64,000 nt of DNA from Anaerolineaceae bacterium. GTDB taxonomy: Bacteria; Chloroflexota; Anaerolineae; Anaerolineales; Anaerolineaceae. The notes under the pieces were generated by a model, which searched no databases, was not told where the DNA came from, and saw nothing but the letters and a program-made list of their open reading frames with translations. The stretch is taken from positions 124,001-188,000 of the forward strand of contig JAENYZ010000004.1 in NCBI GenBank assembly GCA_016841525.1. The letters run 5' to 3'. Below, piece by piece: positions 36,255-46,094 of the stretch (position 1 is its first letter; the number at the start of each line of letters is the position of its first letter). The position numbers and the translations under genes were made by a program.

Positions 36255-38447
36255 ATGAAACCTGAAGCAAAAATTTATCGTACAAAACTCGGAGATAAAG
36301 ATATTATCTTCGAGACTGGCAAGCTGGCCGGACAGGCTGGCGGTGCCGTAACAATCCGACAGGGAGACAGCCTTGTTTTTTGCGCCTCCACCATGGGTGG
36401 CGTGCGTGAAGGGCTGGACTTCTTCCCCCTGACCGTAGATTATGAAGAACGAATGTATGCCGGCGGACGCATCCCCGGTTCCTTCTTCCGACGTGAAGGC
36501 AGACCACGCGGCGAAGCAGTATTGATCGCCCGCATGACTGACCGCCCCATTCGCCCATTATTCCCTGATGGCATGCGCAACGAGGTACAGGTCTTATTGA
36601 TGTCCTTCTCAGCCGATACAGAAAACCCCCTGGATATCCTCGGCATCAATGCCGCTTCCGCTTCATTGATGATCTCAGATATCCCCTGGGCGGGACCAAT
36701 TGGCGCAGTTCGCATTGGGTATATTGACAACGAATTAGTTGTGAATCCCTCTTTTAGCGAACTTGAGGAATCAAAATTAGACCTGATCGTTGCAGGTACC
36801 AAAGAAGCCATTGCAATGGTTGAATGCGGTGCTGATGAGGTCTCAGAACAAGTGATGGTTGAAGCCCTTGAACTGGCACACAGATCCATCCAACCCATCG
36901 TTGAATTACAAGAGCAAATGGCTCGTGAGATTGGCAAAGAAAAACGTGATGTCGAAACCGTCACAACGGAAGAAAGCCTGATCAACCAGGTCAAAGATGC
37001 CATCAAAAACCGACTGCTCGAGATCCTCAATAAACCTTACAGCAAAGAAAACCTGTATGGCGGCATCAGCGAATTGAAAGATGCTGTTGTTGAAGAAATG
37101 AGCAGCGGCAAAGCTGATGAACTCACTGAATCTGAGTTAAAGGAATGGAAAAAGTCCATCGGTCGTGCTTATGGAGAAGCCGAAAAAGCCATTGTGCGAG
37201 ACCGCATTTTGCATGAGCAAAAACGCCCTGATGGTCGTAACCCGAAGGAAATCCGGGACATTTGGTGTGAAGTCAATGTTAGCCCCAGGGCGCATGGCTC
37301 AGGCCTTTTCACCCGTGGTGAAACCCAGGTGCTGACAATGGCAACCCTCGGAACGCCGCGCGACGCCCAGGAATTAGACAACCTGATTCCATCGGATGAT
37401 ACCAAACGCTATATGCACCATTACAACTTCCCGCCATTCTCTGTTGGCGAAACTGGTCGATTATTTACCGGACGCCGCGAAATCGGTCACGGTATGCTGG
37501 CTGAACGCGCCCTCCGACCAATGATCCCTGACGAGAGTGAATTCCCCTACACCCTGCGCCTCGTTTCCGAGGTCTTAGCCTCCAACGGTTCATCCTCCAT
37601 GGCATCCGCTTGCGGTTCAACCCTGGCATTGATGGACACCGGCGTGCCAATCAAACGACCCGTTTCCGGCGTGGCAATGGGATTGATCAAACAGGATGAA
37701 AATTACGTCATTCTCACCGATATCCTCGGTATGGAAGATCACCTCGGCGACATGGACTTCAAGGTCACCGGCACCACAGAGGGCATCACCGCCCTGCAAA
37801 TGGATATCAAGATCAGCGGCCTCACAACTGAAGTTATGTCTGAAGCACTTGAGCAGGCACGTGTTGCTCGCTTGAGCATTCTTGACACCATGCTTCAGAC
37901 CATCGATAAACCCCGCACTGAAATGAAAGACCATGCTCCCCGCATTGAAACCATTAAGGTGCCCGTTGACAAAATTGGTGCTGTGATTGGTAAAGGCGGC
38001 GAGACCATCCGAAATCTCCAGGAAGAGACCAATACCCGCATCGATATCGAAGATGACGGCACGATCTTTATTGCCTCTACTGATGGTGTAGGTTACAAAC
38101 TTGCACGCGAACGCATTGAACGCCTGACCGAAGAGGTCGAGGTCGGCCGAATTTACACCGGCAAGGTTGTTCGTGTTGTAGATTTTGGTGCCTTTGTTGA
38201 AATCCTGCCAGGGCAAGACGGCCTGGTTCACATTTCACAGCTGGATACCAGCCACGTGAACAAAGTCACTGATATTGTGAAAGAGGGTGATGAAATCACC
38301 GTCATGGTCACAAATGTCGACAACCAGGGCAAAATCCGACTTTCACGTCAGGCACTCCTCGAAGGCTGGACACTTGAAGAAGCCCAGGCACAGGACAGCG
38401 GCGGAAAGAAGAGCAGCAATCGCCGTGGCGGCAATCGCCGAAGGTAA
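36255..38447 (+). CDS. pnp: Polyribonucleotide nucleotidyltransferase (PNPase)
   Basis: This 730-residue phosphorolytic 3'-5' exoribonuclease functions as a trimer and takes part in mRNA decay. Order of domains: RNase PH-like 1 ([21 protein letters not shown]), the helical linker, RNase PH-like 2 ([19 protein letters not shown], containing the phosphate site), a KH domain ([17 protein letters not shown] near 575) and an S1 domain ([20 protein letters not shown] near 640), ending in a basic RRGGNRRR tail. It lies 223 bases after rpsO behind a structured leader. Confidence 0.98.
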   Translation: MKPEAKIYRTKLGDKDIIFETGKLAGQAGGAVTIRQGDSLVFCASTMGGVREGLDFFPLTVDYEERMYAGGRIPGSFFRREGRPRGEAVLIARMTDRPIRPLFPDGMRNEVQVLLMSFSADTENPLDILGINAASASLMISDIPWAGPIGAVRIGYIDNELVVNPSFSELEESKLDLIVAGTKEAIAMVECGADEVSEQVMVEALELAHRSIQPIVELQEQMAREIGKEKRDVETVTTEESLINQVKDAIKNRLLEILNKPYSKENLYGGISELKDAVVEEMSSGKADELTESELKEWKKSIGRAYGEAEKAIVRDRILHEQKRPDGRNPKEIRDIWCEVNVSPRAHGSGLFTRGETQVLTMATLGTPRDAQELDNLIPSDDTKRYMHHYNFPPFSVGETGRLFTGRREIGHGMLAERALRPMIPDESEFPYTLRLVSEVLASNGSSSMASACGSTLALMDTGVPIKRPVSGVAMGLIKQDENYVILTDILGMEDHLGDMDFKVTGTTEGITALQMDIKISGLTTEVMSEALEQARVARLSILDTMLQTIDKPRTEMKDHAPRIETIKVPVDKIGAVIGKGGETIRNLQEETNTRIDIEDDGTIFIASTDGVGYKLARERIERLTEEVEVGRIYTGKVVRVVDFGAFVEILPGQDGLVHISQLDTSHVNKVTDIVKEGDEITVMVTNVDNQGKIRLSRQALLEGWTLEEAQAQDSGGKKSSNRRGGNRRR

Positions 38448-38469
38448 TTGAAAATCATTAGAAATACCG

Positions 38470-38498
38470 ACTGCCCCAGATTATCGGGGCAGTTGTTG
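38470..38498 (+). terminator. Probable terminator after pnp
   Basis: ACTGCCCC pairs with GGGGCAGT around an eight-base loop, followed by TGTTGTTT. Confidence 0.6.
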
Positions 38499-38601
38499 TT
38501 TAAGGGAATGGTGAGTGGGGAGTGGTGATTAGAAATTTGTTATTAGGTAATAGTTTTCAGGCAATTAGGATTTTAGTGGATCTTGAGCAGCTTTTCGGAG
38601 C

Positions 38602-38622
38602 GCGGACTTCAGTCCGCAAAAA
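38602..38622. repeat. Short perfect hairpin in the pnp-murE gap
   Basis: GCGGACT and AGTCCGC form a 7-bp stem with a two-base loop, followed by A6. Read on the minus strand it is a T6-tailed hairpin downstream of murE and may terminate it. The remaining sequence of this 351-bp gap shows nothing else I can support. Confidence 0.5.
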
Positions 38623-38798
38623 ATCATTACAGGGACGGCGTTCTTAGGTAACACGTGATTGTGTCATCTCCCGCCATTACATTTTGGGGGACAGGTCAAC
38701 TTACGTGACAACAACAATCTTATGGAATGTAATTTGCTTATGTGCAATACCAAATTCCAGATTTTCATTCCATGGTGCGCAGGCAACCACTGCACACC

Positions 38799-40370
38799 CT
38801 ACAAAGATCGCTTACTCGTCGGTAACTCTGGCATTTCCGGTCCCGGCACCCCTAAATGCTCCGCCAGGGCGGCGCGCAATGCGGTTCGGTCATCCCAAGG
38901 ATACTCAATATGCCCAAAACACATCGACTGCTCATGCCCCTTGCCGCATGTGACCACCAGGTCACCCGCCTTCGCCCGCGCAACAGCCTTACGAATCGCA
39001 TCCGGCCTGTCTGGTTCGAGCCAGAAATCCAAACCCTCTTTCCCCCCGCCCTTTTCAGCCCCTTCCTTCATATCCGCCAATATCGCATCCAATGATTCCG
39101 TCCGCGGGTCCTCAGCCGTCAGGATAACCTCATCCGCAATCTGCACAGCGATCTCTGGCATCAACTTGCGCTTCTCCACATCACGCAAACCGGCAGAGCC
39201 AAACACAGCAATCACCTTGCCCTCTGTCAATTCTCGAGCGGTCATCAAGGCTTGCTTGATGGCATTCGGTGTGTGCGCAAAATCAACAATGGCTAAAAAG
39301 TCCTGACCTAAATCGATGCGCTCCATCCTGCCTGGCACCGTCGGAATGGTTTCAAAAGCCTTCTGGGCTGCGGACACAGGAATATCCAAGCCAAAGACCG
39401 TAACCCCCAAAGCTGCCAGGCTGTTATGGACGTTATACCTGCCGATCAGGGGCGTCTTGATGGCAAAGTCCTTGCCCTGTCCATGAACCACAAAAGAAAG
39501 GTATTGCGCTGTGTTCTCAATTTGATCCGCCCAAATATCGGCATCACTGTTCATACTATACGAAACCACTTGTGCTGGCGAAATCTCAGCAAGATAAGGG
39601 TAGGATTGGTCGTCCATATTCAGCACAGCCAGTTTCCTGACGCCTTTTTTAGATGCATCTACCCCGGATAAAGCTTCAACCAGCTTACCTTTGGCACCCA
39701 AATAACCCTGATAGTTACGGTGATAATCCAGATGCTCATGGGTGACATTAGTCACCGCTGCCAGGTCATAATCCACCTCTGCAACACGCTTTTGCGCCAG
39801 GCCGTGGGACGTGGTCTCCAGGACAACATGGGTCAACCCGGCATCCCGCATACGTGCCAGATAACGCTGAATATCCGGCGCTTCCGGCGTAGTTACGTGG
39901 AAACCTGTGTCCAGCGTTTCCTCTCCAACCACTGCGTTGACCGTGGAGATCATCCCCACAGATATGCCGGCTGTTCGCAGGATGTGATAAATCAGGTTAG
40001 TGGTGGTGGTTTTGCCATCTGTGCCTGTCACACCAATAACCACCATGTCACGTGACGGGTGGTCATAAAAAGCGGCTGCGACCTTTGCTAGTGCGAGCCT
40101 GTCATCCCCCTGCAGCTGCACGTAGGGCACTTCTAAGGGCATGGGCGACCTCGTGCCTACCACTGCCGCAGCCCCCTGCTTTACGGCGCTTGTGATGAAT
40201 TGATGACCATCAAAGTTCTCACCGACCAGGACAAAAAAAAGATCGCCGGGCTGGACCTTGCGTGAGTCCCAGGCAATGCCAGAGATTATAGCGTCTTCAA
40301 AGGTATTGCAAACCCAATCGGCCATTTCAGCAAGGCAGGATTTCAGGTGTTTCACGCGCTTTTCGGTCAA
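38799..40370 (-). CDS. murE: UDP-MurNAc-tripeptide synthetase (MurE-type Mur ligase)
   Basis: The product has 523 residues and adds the third amino acid of the peptidoglycan stem peptide in the cytoplasm. It has an N-terminal uridine-binding domain (AWDSRKVQPGDLFFVLVG), the P-loop GVTGTDGKTTTTN, the central LETTSHGLAQKRV segment and a C-terminal ligase domain. The specificity loop reads EDPRTES, near the DNPR/DDPR forms, so a diamino acid is expected, but which one (DAP, ornithine or lysine) is open. The start is TTG 40370 with GAAAGGA about 14 bases away. The gene is isolated from other cell-wall genes. Confidence 0.88.
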   Translation of the reverse strand: MTEKRVKHLKSCLAEMADWVCNTFEDAIISGIAWDSRKVQPGDLFFVLVGENFDGHQFITSAVKQGAAAVVGTRSPMPLEVPYVQLQGDDRLALAKVAAAFYDHPSRDMVVIGVTGTDGKTTTTNLIYHILRTAGISVGMISTVNAVVGEETLDTGFHVTTPEAPDIQRYLARMRDAGLTHVVLETTSHGLAQKRVAEVDYDLAAVTNVTHEHLDYHRNYQGYLGAKGKLVEALSGVDASKKGVRKLAVLNMDDQSYPYLAEISPAQVVSYSMNSDADIWADQIENTAQYLSFVVHGQGKDFAIKTPLIGRYNVHNSLAALGVTVFGLDIPVSAAQKAFETIPTVPGRMERIDLGQDFLAIVDFAHTPNAIKQALMTARELTEGKVIAVFGSAGLRDVEKRKLMPEIAVQIADEVILTAEDPRTESLDAILADMKEGAEKGGGKEGLDFWLEPDRPDAIRKAVARAKAGDLVVTCGKGHEQSMCFGHIEYPWDDRTALRAALAEHLGVPGPEMPELPTSKRSL

Positions 40371-40445
40371 AATTCGCAGATCCTTTCAGTTGGATTCCTG
40401 TTGATTAATATAACCCGAATGAGGATTATGAACAAGGGTTATTCT

Positions 40446-40490
40446 CGTCATTGCGTGCGGAGAGAAGCAATCTCTAAGGATATCAAATAT
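40446..40490. repeat. CGTCATTGCG-type dispersed repeat
   Basis: CGTCATTGCGTGCGGAGAGA followed by AGCAATCTC belongs to a repeat type scattered in many bacterial genomes; shorter related pieces occur at 40799-40830 and 48742-48755. Translated, it gives spurious RHCVRREAI peptides. Confidence 0.6.
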
Positions 40491-40583
40491 GAAGCAAGCA
40501 GAAGTAAGATGGGTTGGCGAGAATTATTTCAATCATTTGAGCTTACTACACCATATCAATGAGATCACACAAAGCCATTCCAT

Positions 40584-40629
40584 ACCAACCCACCATCATT
40601 TGCGAAGACAGGATTTTCGGTGGGTTGGT
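40584..40629. repeat. 11-bp inverted repeat
   Basis: ACCAACCCACC (40584-40594) and GGTGGGTTGGT (40619-40629) form a perfect stem. The same GGTGGGTTGGT recurs near 45892. Confidence 0.6.
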
Positions 40630-40730
40630 GAAAAAATGCTGTTTTAATTAATAATTTTGGGATGATCCACATATTTGTTGATGGAATGTCTCTCCCCAAC
40701 CCACCCTATAAAAATTAAAATTCGGCGGAA

Positions 40731-40896
40731 TGATTCTTACGCCCTGCGGGCTCTGGACAGGAAATCGCATCCCGTCCTACAAAGAAATTTGTCATTACAG
40801 AGATTGCTTCATTTTATTCGCAATGACAAAAGGTATTGTGGGATGATCCCTATGCCCAATGGGCTTTGGACAGGCACCCGCATCCCGCCCTACAAA
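40731..40896. repeat. Direct repeat pair
   Basis: Units at 40731-40783 and 40844-40896 share the pattern TGAT..CTYTGGACAGG..CGCATCCCGYCCTACAAA. The second overlaps the stop codon of the AtpZ-like gene at 40890. Together with the two repeats before it, this accounts for the 519-bp gap; no gene is seen. Confidence 0.6.
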
Positions 40897-41183
40897 ACCT
40901 CTTCACCTTCATCATCCTCCGACGGAGCCTGTTCCTGCTGTGCTTGGCGAAGCACGCGCCTCACGATCAAATAAACACCCCCAAAAGTAAATGGTGCACT
41001 GGCGATCACCAAAATCAATGTCCATTTTGGCGCTGTTCCCAAACGAGCATCGATTAACAAGCCCACCAACAAAGCCGCACCTGCCATAAACATTGTCAGG
41101 CAGCCGGCAGATAAGGAAACCAGTGCACTGCGTTTCATACTCTTGACTGCAGAAGATTTTAACTCAGGATTTTGTTTATCCAT
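40890..41183 (-). CDS. AtpZ/AtpI-like small membrane protein
   Basis: The product has 97 residues with two hydrophobic helices (about 24-46 and 54-76). The segment LLVGLLIDARLGTAPKWTLI matches the AtpZ pattern, in which a glycine-rich helix, an acidic RLGT loop and a second helix precede a basic and acidic tail. AtpZ proteins assist ATP synthase assembly and Mg2+/Ca2+ handling. No other atp gene is in the window, so the role is uncertain. It is the last gene of a minus-strand run starting at the GH3 gene. Confidence 0.6.
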   Translation of the reverse strand: MDKQNPELKSSAVKSMKRSALVSLSAGCLTMFMAGAALLVGLLIDARLGTAPKWTLILVIASAPFTFGGVYLIVRRVLRQAQQEQAPSEDDEGEEVL

Positions 41184-41202
41184 CTTTATCCCTCAATTCT
41201 GA

Positions 41203-41826
41203 TCAATGCTGCACTGCCCGACCGATAACAAACAAGACACCCCATATAACCAGGCTCACAAAACCCAACCACAAGACTAAATTTCGTTCCATACCAAATA
41301 AACTGAAGACATTAATATCATAATCCACCACAGCCACCGGAACCGTGATCATCCCGGGCGACTCCTCCTCAAAAAAGCCAAAGGAGAGAATAACCTCACC
41401 AGAAAAATCCCCGGTGTCAATGCCGGGGACAGCCCACCACAATTCCAGGTCCTGCCCTGCCCCCAGGTTGGTCTGGATTTGCCCGGTTGGCTCAATGGGC
41501 AGCCCGGCAAGGTTGGCTTCCCCGATCACAAGCTGTACTGGCCGATCAAGCTCATCCTGTGGTGCAGCCTCGACTTCGCTAAAAAACAGCTTGATATTCC
41601 CACTTTCTTTTAAGCGCATCCGACGGGGCCAGCCAACTTCGAGAACATAATCCGCATGGCTGGCATAGGTCTTCCCGGGGGGTGCGCCGGGAAGAATCCC
41701 GGCAGGGATGGTCATTGTTACACCGTCCAGAGGTGCGGGCCAGGCAGCCCAGCCAATGCCAAACAAGCCAAAGGCTAAAAACAACAAACTAAGGATGAAC
41801 AATCCCTGACCCAATCGTCGGTTCAT
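41203..41826 (-). CDS. Unknown bitopic membrane protein
   Basis: The product has about 207 residues with one helix at the N-terminus (~8-30), an extracytoplasmic beta-rich domain of about 140 residues, and a second helix near the C-terminus (~180-203). The middle has phrases such as LEVGWPRRMRLKESGNIKL and GDFSGEVILSFGF that suggest an immunoglobulin-like fold. No family is recognised. ATG 41826 is preferred, but TTG 41841, which overlaps the upstream stop, would give coupled translation. Confidence 0.6.
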   Translation of the reverse strand: MNRRLGQGLFILSLLFLAFGLFGIGWAAWPAPLDGVTMTIPAGILPGAPPGKTYASHADYVLEVGWPRRMRLKESGNIKLFFSEVEAAPQDELDRPVQLVIGEANLAGLPIEPTGQIQTNLGAGQDLELWWAVPGIDTGDFSGEVILSFGFFEEESPGMITVPVAVVDYDINVFSLFGMERNLVLWLGFVSLVIWGVLFVIGRAVQH

Positions 41827-41837
41827 AAACCGTCCAT

Positions 41838-41981
41838 TCAACCCAACAGGATCAAAACCAGCATGCTCAAAGCCAACAGAACGCCGATCGTCAATCCCAA
41901 AGCTTCGCTGCCAGCTTTCATCGCGCCATACAGAACAAAAGGCAGGGCAATTTGCAAAACCAAAAGGATGATCTTCTCCAT
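41838..41981 (-). CDS. Small hydrophobic membrane protein (47 aa)
   Basis: A 47-codon frame on the minus strand encodes two closely spaced hydrophobic stretches around a short AMKAGSEALG turn, ending in LVLILLG. Almost the whole protein is membrane-compatible. Its stop abuts or overlaps the start of the next gene (41841 or 41826) and it lies 77 bases after the lactate permease, so it fits an operon. No family is recognised. Confidence 0.6.
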   Translation of the reverse strand: MEKIILLVLQIALPFVLYGAMKAGSEALGLTIGVLLALSMLVLILLG

Positions 41982-42058
41982 CAACCCAATTTTAAGAATT
42001 TTCGACTTTTCCACTAATTTCCCTGACTTCCTGATACCTAATACCTGCTACCTGCTTC

Positions 42059-43642
42059 CTAATATCCTATACCAGTCAATAATAGCGCCGCCACCGCCAC
42101 CGTCAGAAGCGTGATCATGCCGTAGCCCAATAGCTTCCGCATGACCTCCCCTTCCTTCCCGGACAGCCCAACTGTAGAACAGCCAACGATGACCTTGGCA
42201 GGCGCCAGCACACTCCCCAATGATCCCCCTGCAGTTTGCGCCGCCAATATTAGCGGCACGCTCAGGTTCAACAGCTGGGCGGTGCTCTGCTGCAAAACGC
42301 CAAACAAAACGTTTGAATTTGTGTTGCTGCCCGTGATGAAGGCACCCAGGGCACCAATAAAAGGCGCCACTGCCGGGTAGATCTCACGGCTGAAGCTGAC
42401 GCTCAAACCCTCCGCCAGCAGGAATGTCATGCCGGCGTGCATCATGATCGACGCCACCCCAACCATCGCCAGGATGCCCAGGCTGGAATTGACGCCGCTT
42501 TTGAGGACGTTTTCAGAGATTCGCTTCAAAGCCCCCTTCTCAATGTAACCGAGTTTTCGGTAGATGAAAAATGAGATGATGCAACTGTAGAGAAGGATTG
42601 CACCGGGATGGGCAAACACATTGATCTCACGCCCAGCGCCGGCAGGCGTCAGCCAGCCAAAAAGAGTTGAAACCTCTGGAAAATCCAGGGATAAAACTAC
42701 CGGGCTCAAAAAGGACTTCACCACCGGGACCAGGTTCACAACAAAGGCAAGCACGACCAAAATTTCATAACCCAACAAAGAAAGCCACAAGGATTTGCCA
42801 TTATCCCTTGGGTCACCTGACGAATCAAGGTTCTCGCCTTCTCCAACATTATTACGAAAAGCTGGCAAGCGCACCAGTAAAAATCCAAATAAAAGGCCGA
42901 TAACACTGGCGCCCGTCGTCCCCAGAGTCCATAAACCGTTGACGACCAGGAAATACTGAGTGATCCCCATCACCAGGCTCAAAAAAAGCGTTGGCAGCAG
43001 AGCACGCTTCAAGCTCCGCCACCCATTGCCGATCACCGCCACCAGCAAGCCGCTGGGGAAGCCTGAAATGCCGATCAAAATGGCAGACAGAGGTCCCAGT
43101 TCTTCATAAGATAAACCTGTCACCGCCATCAAGGACTGAAAGGAGGAGCCCAGAGACCCAAATGTGACCGCCCACCCATCTCCCAGGGACGCCATGGCAA
43201 CCGCCTGGACGGGGTTGTATCCCAATCCAACCAGCATCGGTGCACACACCGCTACCGGGATCCCAAAGCCGCCCAAACCCTGCAAAAAGGTCACCATAAG
43301 CCAGCCGATCAATAACGACTGCATCACACGATCGCCGGTCAGCCTTGGCAGGGTTTGGCCGATCATGCGGATAGCACCTGCCTCGCGTGCAATATTGAAC
43401 AGCAGTAAAGCCGCCCAAATGATGTAGAGCACATCCAGGCTGAGGAGGATCGCCTTCACCTGGGCAACGGCTAAAAGCTCAAAGCCGGCCCCAAAGAAAA
43501 ACAAAGCAACCAGCACCGCCGTCAACCAACCAAGGGCGCCTGCACGGCTGCCGCCCCAGCGGAATGCCAGCATCATTACCACAACTATCAGTACAGGCAA
43601 AAATGCCAGCAGCCAGTTCCAAATCGTTAAAGATAATTCCAT
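42059..43642 (-). CDS. lctP: L-lactate permease family transporter
   Basis: The product has 527 residues and about twelve to thirteen helices. Landmarks of the LctP family are GGFGIPVAVCAPMLVGLGYNP, SLGDGWAVTFGSLGSSFQSL and, near the end, GSNTNSNVLFGVLQQSTAQ and AAQTAGGSLGSVLAPAKVIVG. It imports lactate or glycolate with protons. It begins 14 bases after the GH3 stop, so the two are co-transcribed. Confidence 0.9.
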   Translation of the reverse strand: MELSLTIWNWLLAFLPVLIVVVMMLAFRWGGSRAGALGWLTAVLVALFFFGAGFELLAVAQVKAILLSLDVLYIIWAALLLFNIAREAGAIRMIGQTLPRLTGDRVMQSLLIGWLMVTFLQGLGGFGIPVAVCAPMLVGLGYNPVQAVAMASLGDGWAVTFGSLGSSFQSLMAVTGLSYEELGPLSAILIGISGFPSGLLVAVIGNGWRSLKRALLPTLFLSLVMGITQYFLVVNGLWTLGTTGASVIGLLFGFLLVRLPAFRNNVGEGENLDSSGDPRDNGKSLWLSLLGYEILVVLAFVVNLVPVVKSFLSPVVLSLDFPEVSTLFGWLTPAGAGREINVFAHPGAILLYSCIISFFIYRKLGYIEKGALKRISENVLKSGVNSSLGILAMVGVASIMMHAGMTFLLAEGLSVSFSREIYPAVAPFIGALGAFITGSNTNSNVLFGVLQQSTAQLLNLSVPLILAAQTAGGSLGSVLAPAKVIVGCSTVGLSGKEGEVMRKLLGYGMITLLTVAVAALLLTGIGY

Positions 43643-43656
43643 GAATAAATTCCTAG

Positions 43657-45801
43657 CTATCTTAATCTAAATGTTTCACCAATCATCTCAAGCCGAGCAG
43701 ACAACACACCCTGTGTCCCCGGCTGCCCACCGCCCACAAAGATTGTAAAACCACCCTTCTCAAGGATCCAGTTCCCATTTTCATCGGCAAAGGCCAATTG
43801 TTTCAGGCTGATCGAAAAAGTCAAATGTTCCTCTGCTCCCGGCGCCAGGTGAACGCGCTTGAAACCCACCAGTTGATGCCGGGGTACCGGTACAGAAGAC
43901 TCTTCATCACGCAAATATACCTGGACGACCTCATCCCCGGAGTGCTCTCCCACATTCTTCACCGTACAGTAGACCTGCACCTTTTCGTGACCCCAAATCT
44001 GCCAGTGACTCAAAGCGAGATCACGGTATTCAAATTGGGTGTAACTCAGCCCATAGCCAAAGGGGTAGAGCACATCGCCGTCAAAATAGCGATATGTTCT
44101 ACCAGCCATGCTGTAATCGTCAAAGGGCGGCAGCTGTTCAACCGAGCGGTAGAAGGTCACGGGCAACTTGCCGCCGGGGACCGAATCCCCAAACAATGTC
44201 TCCGACACCGCACGCCCGCCTGCCTGCCCGGGATACCAGGCTTCCAGAATTGCCGACACATGTTCATCCGCCCAGTTGATCGCCAGCGCACTCCCATTGA
44301 GTAAAACCAGCACAACCGGCGTTCCGGTTTCAACAACGGCTTTGAGCAGCGCTTCCTGTTGGCCCGGAAGCTGGACATCCTCACGATCGCCCTGGCTGAC
44401 CAACCCATCCCGCAAACCCTCACTTTGACCCTCTTCCCCTTCGACCTGCTGCGAAAGCCCCATCACCATGATGGCAATCTCTGCTTCTTGAGCGATGCGG
44501 ACAGCTTCATCAAAGCCCGCCTGTCCCGGGTCAAGAATATCACAGCCTTTGGCATATTGGATGGACGTGCTGTTTGAGAGCACCTCCCGGATGCCCTGCA
44601 GAATGGTAACGGATTCCGAGGGGGTGCCGTAATAATTCCCGCGCAAAACCAGCGCATCATCCGCATTGGGTCCGATTACGGCAATGCGCTCAAGGTTTTT
44701 ATCCAGGGGCAGCAGTTGGTCCTGGTTCTTCAATAAAACCAGGGACTGCCTGGCGACCTCCAGCGCTAAAGCCTGGTTGGCAGGCGAATCCACCGCCGCC
44801 ATCGGGATCTGAGCATAAGGAACTGCTTCGATAGGGTCAAACATCCCCAAGCGGAATCGAAGGTTAAAAAGATGGATCAATGCCTGGTCAATGTCGGATT
44901 CTGCCAGCAGTCCCTTGCCAACAGCCTCCAGCAAGTGCTGGTAGGTGTCCCCGCAGTTGAGGTCGCAGCCGGCTCGCACCGCCATCGCTGCCGCCCCTCG
45001 AGGGCTGTCCACAATCTCATGATGCTGATAGATATCCGCAACAGCGCCGCAGTCGGAGACCACGTAGCCCTGGAACCCCCAATCTTCCCGCAAAAGGTCG
45101 GTCAACAAATTGGGGTCCGCGCAGCAAGCCTTTCCGTTAACGCGGTTATAGGCACCCATCACTGCGGCCGCACCTGCTTCCCGCACCAGCGCTTCAAAGG
45201 CAGACAGGTATGTCATCTGCAAATCCTGTTCGGTAACACGTGCATCAAAGGAATGCCGATCCGCCTCCGGACCGCTGTGTGCAACAAAATGCTTGGCGCA
45301 GGCAGCCGTCTTCAGGTAGTAAGGATCGTCCCCCTGCAAGCCGCGCACGAACTGCACCCCGATCCTTGAAGTGAGGTAGGGGTCTTCACCGTAGGTCTCC
45401 TGCCCTCTGCCCCAGCGTGGATCACGGAAGATGTTGATGTTTGGCGACCATAAGGTCAGGCCCTGGTACCACCCGTGCTGACCCTGCCGCAATGCCTGGT
45501 GATGCTTTGCCCGGGCTTCATCGGAGATGGCATTCGCCATGCGAAAAACCAGGTCTTCGTTCCATGTGGCAGCAATGCCGATGGCTTGCGGAAATACGGT
45601 GGCTGTGCCAGCCCTTGCCAGGCCGTGCAGGGCTTCATTCCACCAGTGATAGGGGGGGATGCCCAGCCTTTCAACAGCGGGAGCATCCGCCATCATTTGC
45701 GACACTTTTTCAGCCAGGGTCATCCGATCGATCAGGTCCCGTGATCGGGTTTCAGGCGGCAGATTGGGATTGAGATAGTCCGGCGATGCTTGTTGACTCA
45801 A
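43657..45801 (-). CDS. Glycoside hydrolase family 3 (beta-xylosidase/glucosidase type)
   Basis: The product has 714 residues, with no obvious signal peptide, so it probably acts in the cytoplasm on short oligosaccharides. The N-terminal TIM-barrel domain has TLWSPNINIFRDPRWGRGQE, KHFVAHSGPE and the nucleophile Asp250 in VVSDCGAV. The second domain has the LLKNQDQLLPL block, and the C-terminal ~70 residues form a fibronectin III-like domain (GDEVVQVYLRD). Similarity to the xylosidase branch is suggested by the PPYHWWNEALHG motif. The start is TTG 45801 with AGGAG upstream. It leads a minus-strand operon with lctP. Confidence 0.9.
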   Translation of the reverse strand: MSQQASPDYLNPNLPPETRSRDLIDRMTLAEKVSQMMADAPAVERLGIPPYHWWNEALHGLARAGTATVFPQAIGIAATWNEDLVFRMANAISDEARAKHHQALRQGQHGWYQGLTLWSPNINIFRDPRWGRGQETYGEDPYLTSRIGVQFVRGLQGDDPYYLKTAACAKHFVAHSGPEADRHSFDARVTEQDLQMTYLSAFEALVREAGAAAVMGAYNRVNGKACCADPNLLTDLLREDWGFQGYVVSDCGAVADIYQHHEIVDSPRGAAAMAVRAGCDLNCGDTYQHLLEAVGKGLLAESDIDQALIHLFNLRFRLGMFDPIEAVPYAQIPMAAVDSPANQALALEVARQSLVLLKNQDQLLPLDKNLERIAVIGPNADDALVLRGNYYGTPSESVTILQGIREVLSNSTSIQYAKGCDILDPGQAGFDEAVRIAQEAEIAIMVMGLSQQVEGEEGQSEGLRDGLVSQGDREDVQLPGQQEALLKAVVETGTPVVLVLLNGSALAINWADEHVSAILEAWYPGQAGGRAVSETLFGDSVPGGKLPVTFYRSVEQLPPFDDYSMAGRTYRYFDGDVLYPFGYGLSYTQFEYRDLALSHWQIWGHEKVQVYCTVKNVGEHSGDEVVQVYLRDEESSVPVPRHQLVGFKRVHLAPGAEEHLTFSISLKQLAFADENGNWILEKGGFTIFVGGGQPGTQGVLSARLEMIGETFRLR

Positions 45802-45912
45802 AATTCGGCTCCTGTATTGAACAATAGTCCAATTATAAACGACAATTCTTTAAGGAAGCAGCTCAAAGTCCCTTCCATCCAGGGAGTCGTAAGGTGGGTT
45901 GGTCTTTTTAAA

Positions 45913-45948
45913 TTCCCTTCCCTTCAGGGAGGGGAATTAGGGGTAGGT
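45913..45948. repeat. Dispersed repeat R1, copy 2
   Basis: Forward copy with the core CCCTTCCCTTCAGGGAGGGG, followed by AATTAGGGGTAGGT. Confidence 0.7.
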
Positions 45949-45970
45949 AAAACCTGATCAAACTCACACC

Positions 45971-45998
45971 TTCACAACGGGCGATAAAATGGTAAAAT
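45971..45998 (+). promoter_or_regulatory. tRNA-Leu promoter
   Basis: TTCACA (45971-45976) and TAAAAT (45993-45998) are 16 bases apart; the tRNA begins 14 bases after the -10. Confidence 0.6.
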
Positions 45999-46011
45999 TA
46001 TGAGGAAATTT

Positions 46012-46094
46012 GGGGCAGTGGCGGAATGGCAGACGCAACGGACTTAAAATCCGTCGGTAGTAGTACCGTGTGGGTTCGACTCCCACCTGCCCTA
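46012..46094 (+). tRNA. tRNA-Leu (anticodon UAA)
   Basis: The 83-base class II tRNA has acceptor GGGGCAG/CTGCCCT with a G-U first pair, anticodon stem ACGGA/TCCGT with loop CTTAAAA (anticodon TAA), a long variable arm, T-arm GTGGG-TTCGACT-CCCAC and discriminator A. CCA is not encoded. A terminator follows at 46104. The last 18 bases plus one are duplicated at 48561. Confidence 0.95.

Noticed and set aside
36181-36260. Sequence GAGGAAAGGTCC resembling the conserved core of RNase P RNA
   Set aside because: The region is only about 90 bases before pnp and lacks the other conserved helices; it fits the pnp leader hairpin better.
38659-39306. 215-codon frame on the plus strand
   Set aside because: It lies antisense to the C-terminal part of murE, which has clear Mur ligase motifs; the plus-strand frame shows no domain.
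40347-40562. 71-codon frame downstream of murE with peptide RHCVRREAI
   Set aside because: It translates a dispersed nucleotide repeat (CGTCATTGCGTGCGGAGAGA) and has no ribosome site.
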